64,000 nt of DNA from Mikania micrantha. Lineage: Eukaryota; Streptophyta; Magnoliopsida; Asterales; Asteraceae. The notes under the pieces are model-generated. The model searched no databases. It was not told the origin of the DNA and worked only from the letters and a program-made list of their open reading frames with translations. Position 1 is the stretch's first letter. Every line of letters begins with the position of its first letter. A program made the position numbers and the translations under genes. Positions 46,075 through 57,936 of this stretch are shown here, in pieces. The stretch lies in the NCBI GenBank assembly GCA_009363875.1, contig CM018690.1:2220788-2284787 (forward strand), in the 5' to 3' direction.

Positions 46075-47530
46075 ATGAAAATGCAAACAGGGACATCTCG
46101 TGAAAACGAGAAGAATGGTGATAATGAGGCTGAAATCTTCTAATCAAGGAATCAGTGGACCATGATGAAGAAGAAGATCATAGTTTTGTTGTTGGTGATT
46201 TTGTGTGGGGCAAAATCAAGAGTCACTCGTGGTGGCCCGGTCAGGTATCCATGCATCTGATTATGCAGCATAATGGTCAACTCTTGGTTGCATATTTTGG
46301 AGATGGGTCGTTTTCTTGGTGTTCACCATCACAGCTAAAACCCTTTCTCAATCACTTTCAAGATATGTTGTGTCAGAGCAAATCCAAAAAGTTCGTGAAT
46401 GCAGTACATCAGGTTCTGGAAGAGGTTGTGGGTTTTTACTGGTGGAAATGATGTGCAAATGTCAAACCGTCAATACAATTGAAAATGCTGGTGTGGTTAA
46501 CCATGGGATTAAGGAGCGTGTGCACCAAAAGGGAGCATGATTAAGGGTTTGATGGATCAAATGGTTCCAGTTGAACTGGTTTCAACCTTGAAAGGTAATG
46601 CTAAATGGATCCTGGTACAACAATGGTTGATCTTGAACTCACTGTGCTGACAAGTTGTTTGAGTGCTTTTTATACTATAAAAGGCGGTTACTTCTTGGTT
46701 GATTATTATGACCCGAAGTGTATTGAAGGTCTTGAAGAGGAGGTGAGGAGCAGGGTGGTTGCTGATTCTGATATCATCACTCAATCAGGCAGTCCTGATA
46801 ATGGTGATGACAAGTTGTACCAAAAAGGGAAGCAGAAAGCAGAAGCAGTAGAGTGTTGCAGAGTTGTTGGGAGATGAATCCAAAATCAAGAAAGCAAAAA
46901 GTCCAACAATGGAGGGAAGGTCGGGAAAAGAAGACTTTGGTGGTCAGTAAAACCTGAGAGTGATCATGCAAGTGGCAGCAAGTGTGGTGGTGGTGTTGAA
47001 GAGGAAACAATGTCACCACGCCAAAGAAAGAAGAGCACGTATCTTTTGCCGCCTTATTTAAGTCCAACTAGGTTAGGGAAGCTTTTGGTTTTGGGCTCAG
47101 GTTTGTTCAAAGAACCGGAAACCGAACCTGAGAAAGTTCCGGAAGTGGCTGTCAAACAGCTTGAGGATACATTAGAGAGCATCGGGAACTCGACATGTAC
47201 GTGAGGGGCTGGATTCTCAAGGACATAAAAAGAGATGCTGATATGAATGTGACCGTGGTGTTAAACGGGCTGTTATGTGACGCCCTTTATCCATCTTTCT
47301 TGGAGAAGAACGTTCCGGAAATTTTATACTTCCGGAGCTCCATCTTTAAAGAAGGGAACCGCAGCCAGACTGATAAAAGGAAAGCCGGTGAAGCCAACAT
47401 TTCAGAGCTCGCGTTCATCAAGCAGAAACTGGAGTGGATGAGTGAAATGGCTCACATGTGTGAAGAGAATGAAATGAGTGCAGATGTGAAGGCCAGTTTG
47501 GATGTAGTGATACAGCATGTTCTTGAATAG
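46075..47530 (+). pseudogene. PWWP-domain protein gene, disrupted
   Basis: Segments in all forward frames make up a plant PWWP-domain protein. The start MKMQTGTSRENEKNG (46075) stops at TAA 46141. The PWWP domain itself follows in another frame from about 46134 (DFVWGKIKSHSWWPGQV..YFGDGSFSWC), then the frame changes again near 46430. The middle part (LTVLTSCLSAFY, 46605-46877) and the C-terminus (46890-47530, ending SLDVVIQHVLE) are also offset. At least five frame breaks occur without intron-like borders, so it is a pseudogene. Functional relatives bind methylated histones and DNA through the PWWP fold in chromatin complexes. It lies convergent to the stress-protein gene downstream. Confidence 0.8.
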
Positions 47531-47804
47531 GTTGTTAAAATGAGGAAGTGAGTTTGGTGATTGTTTTTATTTTACGACTCTTGCCTGCTTTTGCTCATCA
47601 ATAGACCACCGATCTTGGTTTGGAACTTATTTTGACTGCTTCTGGCACATTCGGTTTGTATGTTAGTAGTTCTAAAACACAACATTGGCAGCCATTAAAA
47701 ACCAACAAACATTGTCCTTCATGTAGACCCGAGCCACACACAAACATGACTTTAAAATAAAAAACAACAGTCGTTTGGGTGTGTTCAACACGATTACTGA
47801 AGGA
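47531..47804. other. Region between the convergent PWWP pseudogene and stress-protein gene
   Basis: It probably holds the 3' untranslated remains of both. No other feature is seen. Confidence 0.4.
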
Positions 47805-50338
47805 TCAGTCATCTACGGGATCCTGTGGAGTTTCATCTGCACTGCGTTTGATTGTTACAACCGGACATTCACAATGCTTCACACAAAACTCGCTCACGGT
47901 TCCTACAAATACCCTATTCACAAAAGATGAAATAGAATTTAAAAATAATACTCGCAGTTCATTCTGTTTAATCCCTAATAACCAATCAAAGCCAAAAAAA
48001 AAAAGAAAATAAAAAATAAAAAAATCATGCACCTCTGAAATGGACCAAGACCCCTGTTTCCCAAAACAAGGAGATCTGGTTGGACTCTTTTAATCTCGAG
48101 GCAGATTACTTCTTTGGGATCCCCCTTCTTAATCCATGCTTCACATGCAACCTGTCACAATTTCAATCAGTAATAATCACTATCCGATTAGATAGTAGAT
48201 ACCTCCAAGCTCAATACACGATAGGATTCACAAACATTCATTTTACATTTGCACATGATATATATATATAGTGTGTGTGTGTTTGTGTGTGTGAGAGAGA
48301 GAGAGTGAGAGAAACCCCTATTTCATGACTTCTTTTCACAAAGTACTCCAGCAGATGAGATGCTCTAATCTTGTCTTTACGACTGGCGTCTCTAAAATCT
48401 TCTGGTGAGGCGTATATGCTATCAACTTCATCGAATGCTAGGAAAACATAAATAACCGAACGTATCAAATGCATGTTGATCATATTCTTTTAAAGCGGTT
48501 AACTCACACTTCCTAAGCCTACTATTATGTACAGACAAAGGAAGATGTGTTTTACAAGTGAAACAAAACTGGACCAATGATATAAATGATAATGCAGAAA
48601 GGGAACAAGGGGGACCAAATGCAGTTTATCCATATCTTGATGACAGACACTGTAGCTTCAGATATACCATTTCCATTTTTCATTCTGGAATTAATCATTA
48701 GAAACTATCAATATATAATGAATATAATTTTCACAAGCTAATCACACTGAAGGCAACGATTGTTTACAGCATGTCTAATAAGCAGAAAAGTGTGCATTTT
48801 TGGCGACACGCCCAAGGGGTTCCCAACCTATTTTTTTCCATGTAACACATAACATGGTTAGCATAAATTGTTCAAATGTGTAATGCCACTTTCATGTTTT
48901 ATAGGGGCATGCACAGTACAAAACGAGTTTAAGTTGAGTACTGCATAAGCTCTTATATGTACTCATTAGATAATGGGAGAGAGAAAGAGGGTGAACTATG
49001 CAGCTACGTAACTGCCTAATGTATATTACAGACTCAAGGTTAAAGCAATAGGCCATATGCTTATGTTGTTTGTGAATGGTCCTCCCAGTTTATGTGGCTG
49101 ACATTATATGTGAATAGCCATCAAAACAAGCACTCTTCTACACTAATGCTCTTTTGTTGGGGATACAAATAAACTTACTCAGTATATTCTCACTCTTCAG
49201 AAGGGTCTGGAGTGGAAGGATGAAGATAAACCTTACTCCTATTTCAGTTGGGATAGAGAGGCTGCTCCGTAAGAATTCTCGGCTCAAAGTCATCGTTTGA
49301 AGTTAATAATCTCAACGCTTTTAACGTTATTTCCACAAAATAAGTAAAATAATGTTAGAATTAATGCAATTTTACTTTTGCCTCTTGAGATCCTACACAT
49401 ATAAACATTATATGCGTGCACCGCAAACATGGCGGTTTGTTGGGCATACAATGGAGAAGAAACAAAACATGTGCGAAGAGGATATAATCTTTGCAGAAAT
49501 GAGGATGTTCCCACCAAGGCACCAACTAGTTAATTCTCTAAGGAATGAAATCACAAGATTTGATAAAAGACAATACTCAATTTGTAGTCTTAATATGAAG
49601 AAATGGAAGGAAAAATCTTCAATAAATATTTCCACCCAATACCGCCCTAAATACCAGGTATCATGTAGAGTGTTGAATAAAAAACACATCTCTCCTCAAG
49701 CTAGGTTCATTATAATATTATGCTCTTAAACATCATGGAAGCAGCAAGTGACGTTGACGTATAATTAAAGTTTGATAAAAGTCAATATATTGTTAATTAT
49801 TAGCATACAAATTCATAAAACTTTAAATACTGAATCGAAAATGGTTTCAACAATCACATGGCGTGCAAATTTAGATTACACAAAGGCCAAACCACAATCG
49901 CCTAAAATTTGATCCTACAAACTCTCCATATGAGTTAAATCAAAATTTGAAAGTCTGATTTCAACACCGTAATTGATAATCAAATATGTTATCAATAATC
50001 ACATGGCGTACGATAACAAATCACACCACGGTAAGACCTCGATCGCCTAGATGTTAACTTCACAAACCCTAAAATCGGTTGAAGGTCGAATCACATAACA
50101 GATTGTACGAATGATATAAACAAGACCATATATATAAAATAATACCGTCTTCATCAGGAATTTGAACATGGAGAAAGAGGAGCTTGAATCCCGTGGTATT
50201 GGAGCGAATGATCTTGTTTATAGTCCATTCAAACGCCGATTTGCTGCTGATTGAAGCATGTGGATATCCTTTGATGCTCGACTCGTTCACTCCCAACATA
50301 ATCCGAGTCACGTCCGAGTCAACACTCGATGTCGCCAT
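47805..50338 (-). CDS. Universal stress protein (USP family), four exons
   Basis: Exons on the minus strand are 50338-50146, 48437-48316, 48151-48033 and 47913-47805 (stop TGA). All introns are GT-AG and phases join cleanly (543 bases, 180 residues). The start ATG at 50338 gives MATSSVDSD. Exon 1 carries the conserved GVNESSIKGYPHASISSKSAFEW and LLFLHVQIPDEDG. Exon 2 carries DSIYASPEDF and HLLEYFVKRSHEIG. Exon 3 carries ACEAWIKKGDPKEVI and GNRGLGPFQR. Exon 4 ends ADETPQDPVDD. The C-terminal G-2X-G-9X-G-T pattern is the USP ATP-binding motif and is complete. Plant single-domain USPs of this size are cytosolic or nuclear stress-response proteins. This is the only intact host gene I can support here. 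Intron 1 is 1708 bases and contains nothing recognisable. Confidence 0.88.
48259..48312. repeat. Compound microsatellite in USP intron 2
   Basis: Runs of TA, then GT, then GA dinucleotides lie just inside the donor of the second intron. They leave the splice site intact. Confidence 0.85.
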
Positions 50339-51120
50339 GTTTTTGTCAACTTCCAATTCTCTGTAGACTTTTCTTTTTGTATCTATGTTTTCTTCTTAAA
50401 CTAGGTTTATCCACTCACGCGTTGCGACGGGTTATCGCAGTATTCTTTGAGAACGGATATTAAATATCGTTTGTAGAAGTACAAGTTATATAATAAAATC
50501 AAATCCCTTGTTACGAACTATATACAAATTTTTCGTAAAAACATAAAATCATACAAAAAAATCCTCACAAAACATGTTACAAAAATAATAGAAAAGATTA
50601 CTTGCAAAATCCTTCTTACCGGTAACAATCGTTTTAATTAAAACAAAAACACATATTTTCAATCAAATCTCTCACATTTAATAAGAACTCAAATATATAA
50701 GCAAAGCTATCAAATTTAATACCCTTATATACGTTTACTCCTTCTTAAAGTTAAAAAAATTCTAGTAATCCAAATACAAATTATCGAAACGTCACTATTT
50801 CTTTCTTTGCCTATAATAAACTAAAACCACTATTCATTTTCAGTATTTTTTAGGTGAACAAAAAGGACGGTTGCATTAATACATGGTTTCTAAATAAGCA
50901 ACAAAATACACATCAGAAAGCTCCAAACAACAAAAATTAAAAAATAAAAGAAAAGATATTACACCAATTCAATCAAAACCACTTCAATACAATATTTATA
51001 TAGTTACTATTCCTCTTTTTTTTTGCTACAACTACATAACTCATTTCAGCCAATAATAAAGTTACACATAAGCTTTTCGTTAAAATATTAAAAAGGGTAT
51101 GATAGTTATTTTACTTGTGT
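50339..51120. other. AT-rich region upstream of the USP gene
   Basis: It contains the presumed USP promoter, without a clear TATA box. The stretch near 50405-50440 (ACTCACGCGTTGCGACGGG) resembles a common plant repeat end, but I cannot define an element. Confidence 0.3.
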
Positions 51121-51891
51121 AAGTTTACCCCATATTTTTTAAACATTAATAACTTTTTTATAATATATTATTTTTTTAAAAAAGTTGCACCATTATATTC
51201 GTCTCATTTTTCTCTATAAATCTGTTATAGTCTTGACTATTTTTTTTAGTTTTTTTTAGATGCCCTATATTTACATCATCGTAACGAGCTTAAAGATAAC
51301 AAATTTATTTGAAATTTTTTTTAACAATGATAAATTACAGTGATGTAATTTACATTGACGTAATTTACAGTGATGTAACTTATTTTTTACATTATTTACA
51401 GTGATGTAACACATTATTTACAGATATGTAACTTATTATTTACAGTGATGTAACACTTTAATTTACCGTTGCTAGAATAAAATTAAAATAATTTCTTATG
51501 TTTATGTTCGTTACATCGATGTAAAGCGAGATATTTGAAAAAAAATTAAAAAACTAGTCTAGATTAAAACGGAATCAAAAAGAAAAATTAAATCACTGTA
51601 AATAATAAGTTACATCTCTGTAAATAATGTGTTACATCACTGTAAATTACATCAATGTAAATTACATCACTGTAATTTACCATTGTTATAAAAAAATTTG
51701 AATAAATTTGTTATCTTTGACCTCGTTACAATGATGTAAATATATGGCATCTAAAAAAAGTAAAAAAAAAATAGTCGAGACTATAACGGAATTAAAGAGA
51801 AAAATGAGACGAATATAATGGTTCAATTTTTTTAAAAAAAAATAATATATTATAAAAAGTTATTAATGTTTAAAAAAAATGGGGTAAATTT
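51121..51891. mobile_element. Fold-back MITE
   Basis: Arms of about 330 bases are inverted repeats of each other: 51121-51450 (AGTTTACCCCAT..) pairs with 51560-51891 (..ATGGGGTAAATTT). Both arms contain tandem TTACAGTGATGTAA units. The central part (51480-51600) is a third, shorter relative of the outer right arm, with GTTACATCGATGTAAAGCG. There is no coding sequence. Superfamily is not assigned because no clear target duplication was found. Confidence 0.75.
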
Positions 51892-52317
51892 ATATTAAAA
51901 ATTAGAAAGAGAATTAGAGAATTCATTTTACAATAATAACATTTTCTCATTCAAACCAAATATAATATATTTTTTTTATTGTGGAGCTAATAGTAGCCAT
52001 TGGATCTAAATTTAGACTTAATTAGATTGAGTTAATAGATTGTAACAAAAGTTATGGGTTATCAACAATTACATCCCCTATATATGTGTATGTATGTATA
52101 TGTATGTATGTATGTATTAATGAGGTTTCTTTCTTTTTTTTTTCCTAAAGAGGCAATACCTTACCTAATATGTTAGTTTCAGTTAGCAAACCTTCAATTT
52201 ATACGAAGGAAAAAACAAATAAAAAACCACATGTGCATATCATTAAAAGAACTAAAATAATAAAATTAAAAAAGTTCTGAAACTAAAAGGATAGATTCTG
52301 AAAGAACCTAAATAATT
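51892..52317. other. AT-rich spacer with (TATG)n
   Basis: Apart from a TATG/TGTA microsatellite at about 52079-52117 and a T-run near 52133, I see nothing. Confidence 0.4.
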
Positions 52318-52325
52318 GTTCAAAT

Positions 52326-52814
52326 TAGGGTGTTCATCGAATCGAATTTCGAATAACTAGAATTTTTCGAATAGAATGATTTCGAATTTTGAATTTTTTA
52401 AGAGCATTCGAATTCGATCCGAATTCGAATCGAATTTGATCCGAATTCGAATCGACTTTGATTTGAATTCGAATTGGTTTGATTCAAATTTAATTAAAAA
52501 ATGTTTATACTTGTTACACATGTTTATGCATACAAAATATCAAATACATTATAAACATGTAAATATTAAATAACTAACAGTTAAGTTGTAATATTAGTGA
52601 TAACATTCAAACTAATAAAATCATAGGTATATAATAATTTTATACTAACTACTTGTATATATATAATAAAAATATATATATAAATAATTATATTCAAATT
52701 TAGATTCGAATACGAATACGAATATCCGAATCGAATTCGACTTGATGATTTTCGAATAAAAATTGAATCGAATTTCGATTTTTTCGAATACGATTCGAAA
52801 ACTGAACACCCCTA
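52326..52814. mobile_element. hAT-type MITE rich in TTCGAATTCGAA
   Basis: The 489-base element has terminal inverted repeats (TAGGGTGTTCA at the left, TGAACACCCCTA at the right). It is flanked by a perfect 8-base duplication GTTCAAAT (52318-52325 and 52815-52822). Eight-base duplications and this terminal sequence are typical of the hAT superfamily. Both ends carry repeated CGAATTCGAAT motifs. There is no transposase. Confidence 0.85.
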
Positions 52815-52822
52815 GTTCAAAT

Positions 52823-53146
52823 AGATTCATCTAAATTTGTTAATTCAAAAACATTAATCCAACGAAACCAAATTATGTAATCACTTTGATCATCTTTTAC
52901 ATCATCTTCTTGAGTGAGTTGATACAACATATATATATATATACAAGAAAATATACATATACATAAAAACTAAATTCATATAATAATTAATAAAATTCTC
53001 AAAATATCATCACATACATGTGTGTGTATAAACATACACATGCAGACATATACATAAATAGTCACATACACAAAACATAAATACATATACGCACACAAAC
53101 CAAATTCAATATAAAAAGTGAATTCTCTCAAATACAACTTGTTGAA
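52823..53146. other. AT-rich spacer
   Basis: It contains short ATAT and CATACA runs. No gene or element end is identified. Confidence 0.4.
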
Positions 53147-53185
53147 ACTCGGAGAGGCTGTATTAACCAGGAACAAAGACTTACG
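53147..53185 (+). mobile_element. Short family E-like LTR remnant
   Basis: AACTCGGAGAGGCTGT and CAGGAACAAAGACTT match 5134-5175 of LTR E. The match ends exactly where D2 appears to start, suggesting D2 inserted into an old E-type LTR. Confidence 0.5.
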
Positions 53186-53945
53186 TGTAACTTCAGTGCC
53201 GGACGCGTGCCGGAACAGTGATCGCAACAGTAAACCGTACAGTGATTCAGGTACACATTACGTGAACTTATGTTTATACTATTAAGGCTACGATTGTCTG
53301 AAATCTGATTAAAACCTTAGGGTTTAACAGTCAGAAACATATCAGACAACGCCTTATTGAGACACAGATACTTGATTTGATGCTATGGTGTATAAACGTA
53401 TGCGAGGTTAAACAAAACAAAACCATAACGTTTATTGTCTCGGAATGCTAAACCGACGAGCTATTCGTAAAGATGACGATCTGTACGAATAATTCTGAGA
53501 GTTTAACGTACTAAAATAATGACTGAAAAGTAGAAAACAAGAATCAAAAAGCCAAACCATCTTCGTGTTCGTTCGAATGACGATTTGAACGAATACGCGC
53601 GATGGTGACGCGTTCTGAAGAAACGAAAACGAAAACGAAGAACGATACGAACGATCATAAATTTAAGGAAATAAAGTATTTCTTATTTTACAATTTTGAA
53701 ACTCATCATAAATAAAACTAAACAAAACTATTTTAATAAATTTCGAACAAATAAACGAAACATGTAAAATATTAAAGTGCGATAAATAATTTAACATAAC
53801 GATCTTTAAAATAATTTCTAATGATAATTTTATCCTAAACATCCTAAATTAATACCTTCTAGTTAAATTACGAAAGATGAGCGTAACGATCCGGAAACGC
53901 GACGAAAATACGAACCGAGCAACCGAAACGAACCCGAATACCCAC

Positions 53946-53959
53946 GGGGTATATAAGCC
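53946..53959 (+). promoter_or_regulatory. TATA box of D2
   Basis: GGGGTATATAAGCC is aligned with the D1 TATA box. The preceding context ACGCGACGAAA and CGAACCGAGCAACCGAAA is shared by both copies. Confidence 0.65.
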
Positions 53960-54349
53960 TCAAATGAGGCTAACCACCTCATTTATTTCATCACCTACAC
54001 ACACTCTCTCTCTATTTTCGGTTTACTCCCTCTCTAGAATCCAACTTTGAATCACCATAACTTCTCCAAATCATGATGCAATCGCGTGTTCTTGGAGCCT
54101 AAACGACGATCTTGAAGCCCTCTACGCAGAAGTACAACGGATCTGAAAGATTACCCAACCATTTTCGAGGTATGAGTCAAAGAAAAGTCATGAAATTAGG
54201 GTTTTGTGGGTGTGTTTGCTCGACATGGGCCTTAGCCGGTACTAGATGCATATCACAACCACCATGGTCTCGGGAATCACATGCTGCTTGACATCACCGG
54301 ATAGCTAACCTAGGAACCAGCCCTCGACGAAGATGATGAAGAAGGGTTC

Positions 54350-54800
54350 GTGAACAGCCTTCAAGGGCCGAACCTGTAAGGTTCTAGCCGAACCCTTGGC
54401 AGCTGTCACCTCAAGCCATGAACCATCATCACACGGTCTTAGCCGAACCCTCCCCCTCACGAACCTCCAAGGCCGACGAACCCTCCTATCACATGCTGGA
54501 ACCGAACCTTCATAATGCAGCAAACCCCTGGCGAACCATAAAGAAGCGAACCTTGTTGTCAGGATGAACGAACCCTAGTTGTGTTAGCCGAACCATTGAA
54601 ATGTCACGAACCATGAGCGAACCTCTCAGGCACAGCCTCCCTCGGACGAACCTTGTGCATGGATACTACAAACCTTAATAGCCGAACCAAGACCCACGCG
54701 AACCAATTCTTTTGCAGCCGAACCATTTTACTTGGCTAACCCCCTGGCCGAACCCCAAGGCTCAGCCGAACCATTATGATGAGCCGAACCCTTGGTCGAA
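54350..54800. repeat. CGAACC motif array in D2
   Basis: About 20 copies of CGAACC, often GCCGAACC or ACGAACC, occur in 450 bases. Spacers differ from those in D1, although the surrounding LTR is alignable. Confidence 0.65.
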
Positions 54801-54884
54801 GAGGGTATAGATTCGCTGGATGTTGATCGGGTCCATCTCCCCTTCTTTTAGTCAAGATTATTGGCAGCCTATGTACACATACCT

Positions 54885-55200
54885 AGGCCCATCCGTCTAC
54901 CCTAGCCCACTGGATTTGAATTGGCCAAATAAAACCTACTTAGCCCAAGTTACATTGTCACGGCCCATGACTTTCCTTGTTCGGCCCAAGTACTAAAGCC
55001 CACACAAATCTATATTGGGCCATGCATTACAACCGACCCATCTCCTTGCTTAAGCCCAATCTTTCGGCCTAAGAACAAATGAGGAATCACGAGGTCATAA
55101 CCCGGCCCAATCGCATTTAGTCGGCCCACACGTATACCCTTAAAGCCCAATTTAATTAATTGGCCCATATTATATAGTTTGGCCCAACATGAGGCCCATA
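54885..55200. repeat. GGCCCA motif array in D2
   Basis: About nine GGCCCA and six AGCCCA copies follow the CGAACC array, as in D1. Confidence 0.6.
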
Positions 55201-55600
55201 AGGTTTAAACTTTAATGAGCAACAAGATAGAATACCATATGCTAAGATTTATAACATTTGTGTTAAAAACCTAAGTTTTGGACTTGAAATTTATTTATTA
55301 TGATAGAGATTCGAATAAAGCTTGAAAAATCAACAACAATGTAGGTTAGTTTAAACCTAGTGGGATGATTGTTATCAAGGCAATAGAAAACAATTTAGAG
55401 TCAAAATAAATGCTCGAGACTAATGGTGTTAGCCAACTTTAGGGCTAACACTAACGCCTATTCGCGCAACAAACCCTTACAAATTTATACTTATAAACTA
55501 CAATATTATGAAATCAATACAGGAGCGTGAATATCATAACAAGTGCAAACAAAGAGCGCGTGCATTCTTATTCAACTTAGTCAATCACTACGGACATAAG

Positions 55601-56200
55601 GTGAGTTCATTTGTCCCTTTTCAAACTTATTTGTTTTACTTCGGGACTGAGAAGCATGTTAAACATTTTAATAAACTATTGAAATGTTATTTAATGCTTT
55701 TAAACTTAAACATGATGCCTATATTGATGCTTATGCTAGGAAACTAGTATACTTTGAGAAACTATAAACTTGATGCTTATACTTCAAACTTAAAGCTTGA
55801 AACTATATGTTGGATGCTTATGCGAGAAACTAAATGCTTAAACGTGAGACTTAGTGCTTATGCTAGAAACTATATGTGTAAACTTGAGACTTGAAGCTTA
55901 TGCTAGAAACTATATACTTAAACTTGAGACTTGATGCTTACACTATGGAATTCATGATGAAACTATACGTGGATGCTTGAAACTATATGCTTAAAACTAT
56001 GATTGCGCGTGAAACACTAAGCATGTATCTAATCATAGGGTACCTAATTGCTAAACTTCTGCTAGAGCAGAGCTTGTACCTATGTATTGAGATACATGAA
56101 AACTAAACCATGACGAGGCTAAGCTATTATCTATATAAGAGACATGTAATTGCTAAACTTCTGCTAGTGCAGAGCTTTTGTCTGCTTATATGAGATATGT
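55601..56200 (+). other. 5' part of the candidate D2 intron
   Basis: The donor is CATAAG|GTGAGTTCATTTG at 55601. No acceptor remains. The intron contains imperfect tandem repeats (about 55740-55960) built on GAAACTATATGCTTAAACTT and GACTTGATGCTTATG, and a second duplicated motif, TTGCTAAACTTCTGCTAG, at 56050 and 56152. Confidence 0.5.
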
Positions 56201-56587
56201 TGTGACACCCGGCAATTTCAGGTAAATTGCAACTCTTAAACTCTACGTATTTCACATTCATACTTGTTGTATTTCATTTAATTATGTTTAATTAGATGAG
56301 CTAAACACAAACACAAAACAATAGCTTGGACTATTATTGTGCATTACACGTTGATTAGGATTAATCAAGCGTGCAAACACTTCGTAGACACGAACACAAA
56401 TTATCGAAGATAATTCAAGGAATTATCGAAACACACACACGAGACTCACGAACGTTGGTGATCAATCAAACTTATGTGCTATTTGTATTTACGTGCTTAA
56501 ACGAGCATTAGATGCTTTAGATAAACGTTAGAAATCGAATACGAGCGAAATCGTATCATCGAAATCGAAAAACAAGGATATGGACCC

Positions 56588-56720
56588 GTCGCGGTACGCG
56601 ACAAGTCCCTCAGCGAAGTTCTTCGCGGTACGCGAAGCAAACCGGGAGTCGAGACTCCCGAATTTCATCGCGGTACGCGATAGAAGATTTTGATCGGCCT
56701 CCGCGGTACGCGAAGGCCAT
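56588..56720 (+). promoter_or_regulatory. Dyad array of C2
   Basis: Four dyads have a GTA centre and different complementary arms: GTCGCG (56588-56602), CTTCGCG (56621-56637), ATCGCG (56667-56681), and GGCCTCCGCG with one mismatch (about 56696-56718). A fifth inverted repeat, CGGGAGTC-GA-GACTCCCG, lies between them. The TATA box follows 16 bases later. Confidence 0.7.
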
Positions 56721-56735
56721 GCAGATCAAAATTTC

Positions 56736-56743
56736 TTTATAAA
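56736..56743 (+). promoter_or_regulatory. TATA box of C2
   Basis: TTTATAAA lies 535 bases into the LTR, directly after the dyad array and before a C/T-rich stretch. Confidence 0.65.
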
Positions 56744-57936
56744 CAACTCCAACTCATTCCCATTCGTTTTTCTTTCATTTCTCCGAGCTCTTACACTTTA
56801 TACTCGACCAAAGCTTACTGGAACCACCATCCATACCCCCTAAAAGCATTATTGAAGCTCTTCCTTGCAACCTTGGAGTGATTTGAAGCTATTGAAGCTC
56901 AAGGAGAGTTCTTGGAAGCCATCTACAAGCTAGGAGCTCATCATCAGCCACCATTTGGATTCCAGAATCTGTTCAACCACGGATTTAAGCTTCTAAGGTA
57001 GTTTCTTGTGTTTATCTATAGTTAGATCGCACATGCAATGGGTAAAAACCCACATGCAACTCCGTTTGGTTATTGTGCTAGAATGTGTTGGTGATTTGAT
57101 GTATTAGATGAGTTAGGTCTACTGATTTTGAAGTCTAAGATGTTAGATTTGAGTTTTGGTTTAGTCGTTGGTTGGTTTGATAATGTTTTGGTGCACTTGC
57201 CATAAAAGGAAACTTTTATGTTGCAAGTCTTCGATTTGTGATGATCTAGACATGTTAGACATGTCTAGATATTGTTAAATGTGTATTGAAGTGTTTAGAA
57301 ACACATTGGGATATTTGATTTTGTCAAAAACTTGGTTTTATAGAAACTTACTATAAATGGAAACTTTTAGAAATCAAAAGAGGGCTTTTGATGTTTTAAA
57401 GTGTTTTGATGAACTTTGATTATTGAAATATGTTTAGAAATGATTTCTAACATATTTGGAAACCTTGATTTGTGAAAACGAGCTTTTAAACAAGTACTTA
57501 CTATTTTAGGAAACTTTATTTGGGCAAAACGGCATAAATGATGGTTTATGCGCAAACGATGTGTTTTAAGTGTATAAACGTGTTTTTACAAACATACTAG
57601 AGCTATTAGTTTCATGAAATGGAATTTCATAACCACACTTTCCTAAATTGGAAACTTTCTAAAAATGGAAACTTATGTGACTAGAGTCATAGGATGCATA
57701 TTAGTGTCTTATGTGCGTCAAGGCACATAAACACAACAATCGTGTCACCAACGATTCGTCGAGTCAACACAAGTCAACACACACATACTCGGTTGAGCAC
57801 ACCGACACTTGGAGTTGTATGGAATACAACGCACCATAAAACACATACTTACACCTATACGATCATAGGTGCTTACTAGCAGGACAGCTAGCTTTCACAG
57901 ACGCGAACACCGTGTAAACCGGAACTGCTCTATCAG

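Larger units (their letters stand above)
53186..56200 (+). mobile_element. Truncated LTR D2
   Basis: It starts near TGTAACTTCAGTGCC (53186) and parallels D1: CG-rich block (53560-53650), TATA box (53946), CGAACC array (54350-54800), GGCCCA array (54885-55200) and donor (55601). The intron is cut by the C2 LTR at 56201, so the acceptor and 3' end should lie beyond the window. Confidence 0.75.

Noticed and set aside
49352..49729. 125-codon plus-strand frame
   Set aside because: It lies inside intron 1 of the USP gene, antisense, with no recognisable domain.
50339..50356. Longer USP start adding six residues
   Set aside because: The upstream codon at 50356 is TTG, not ATG; the first ATG is at 50338 and fits the family.
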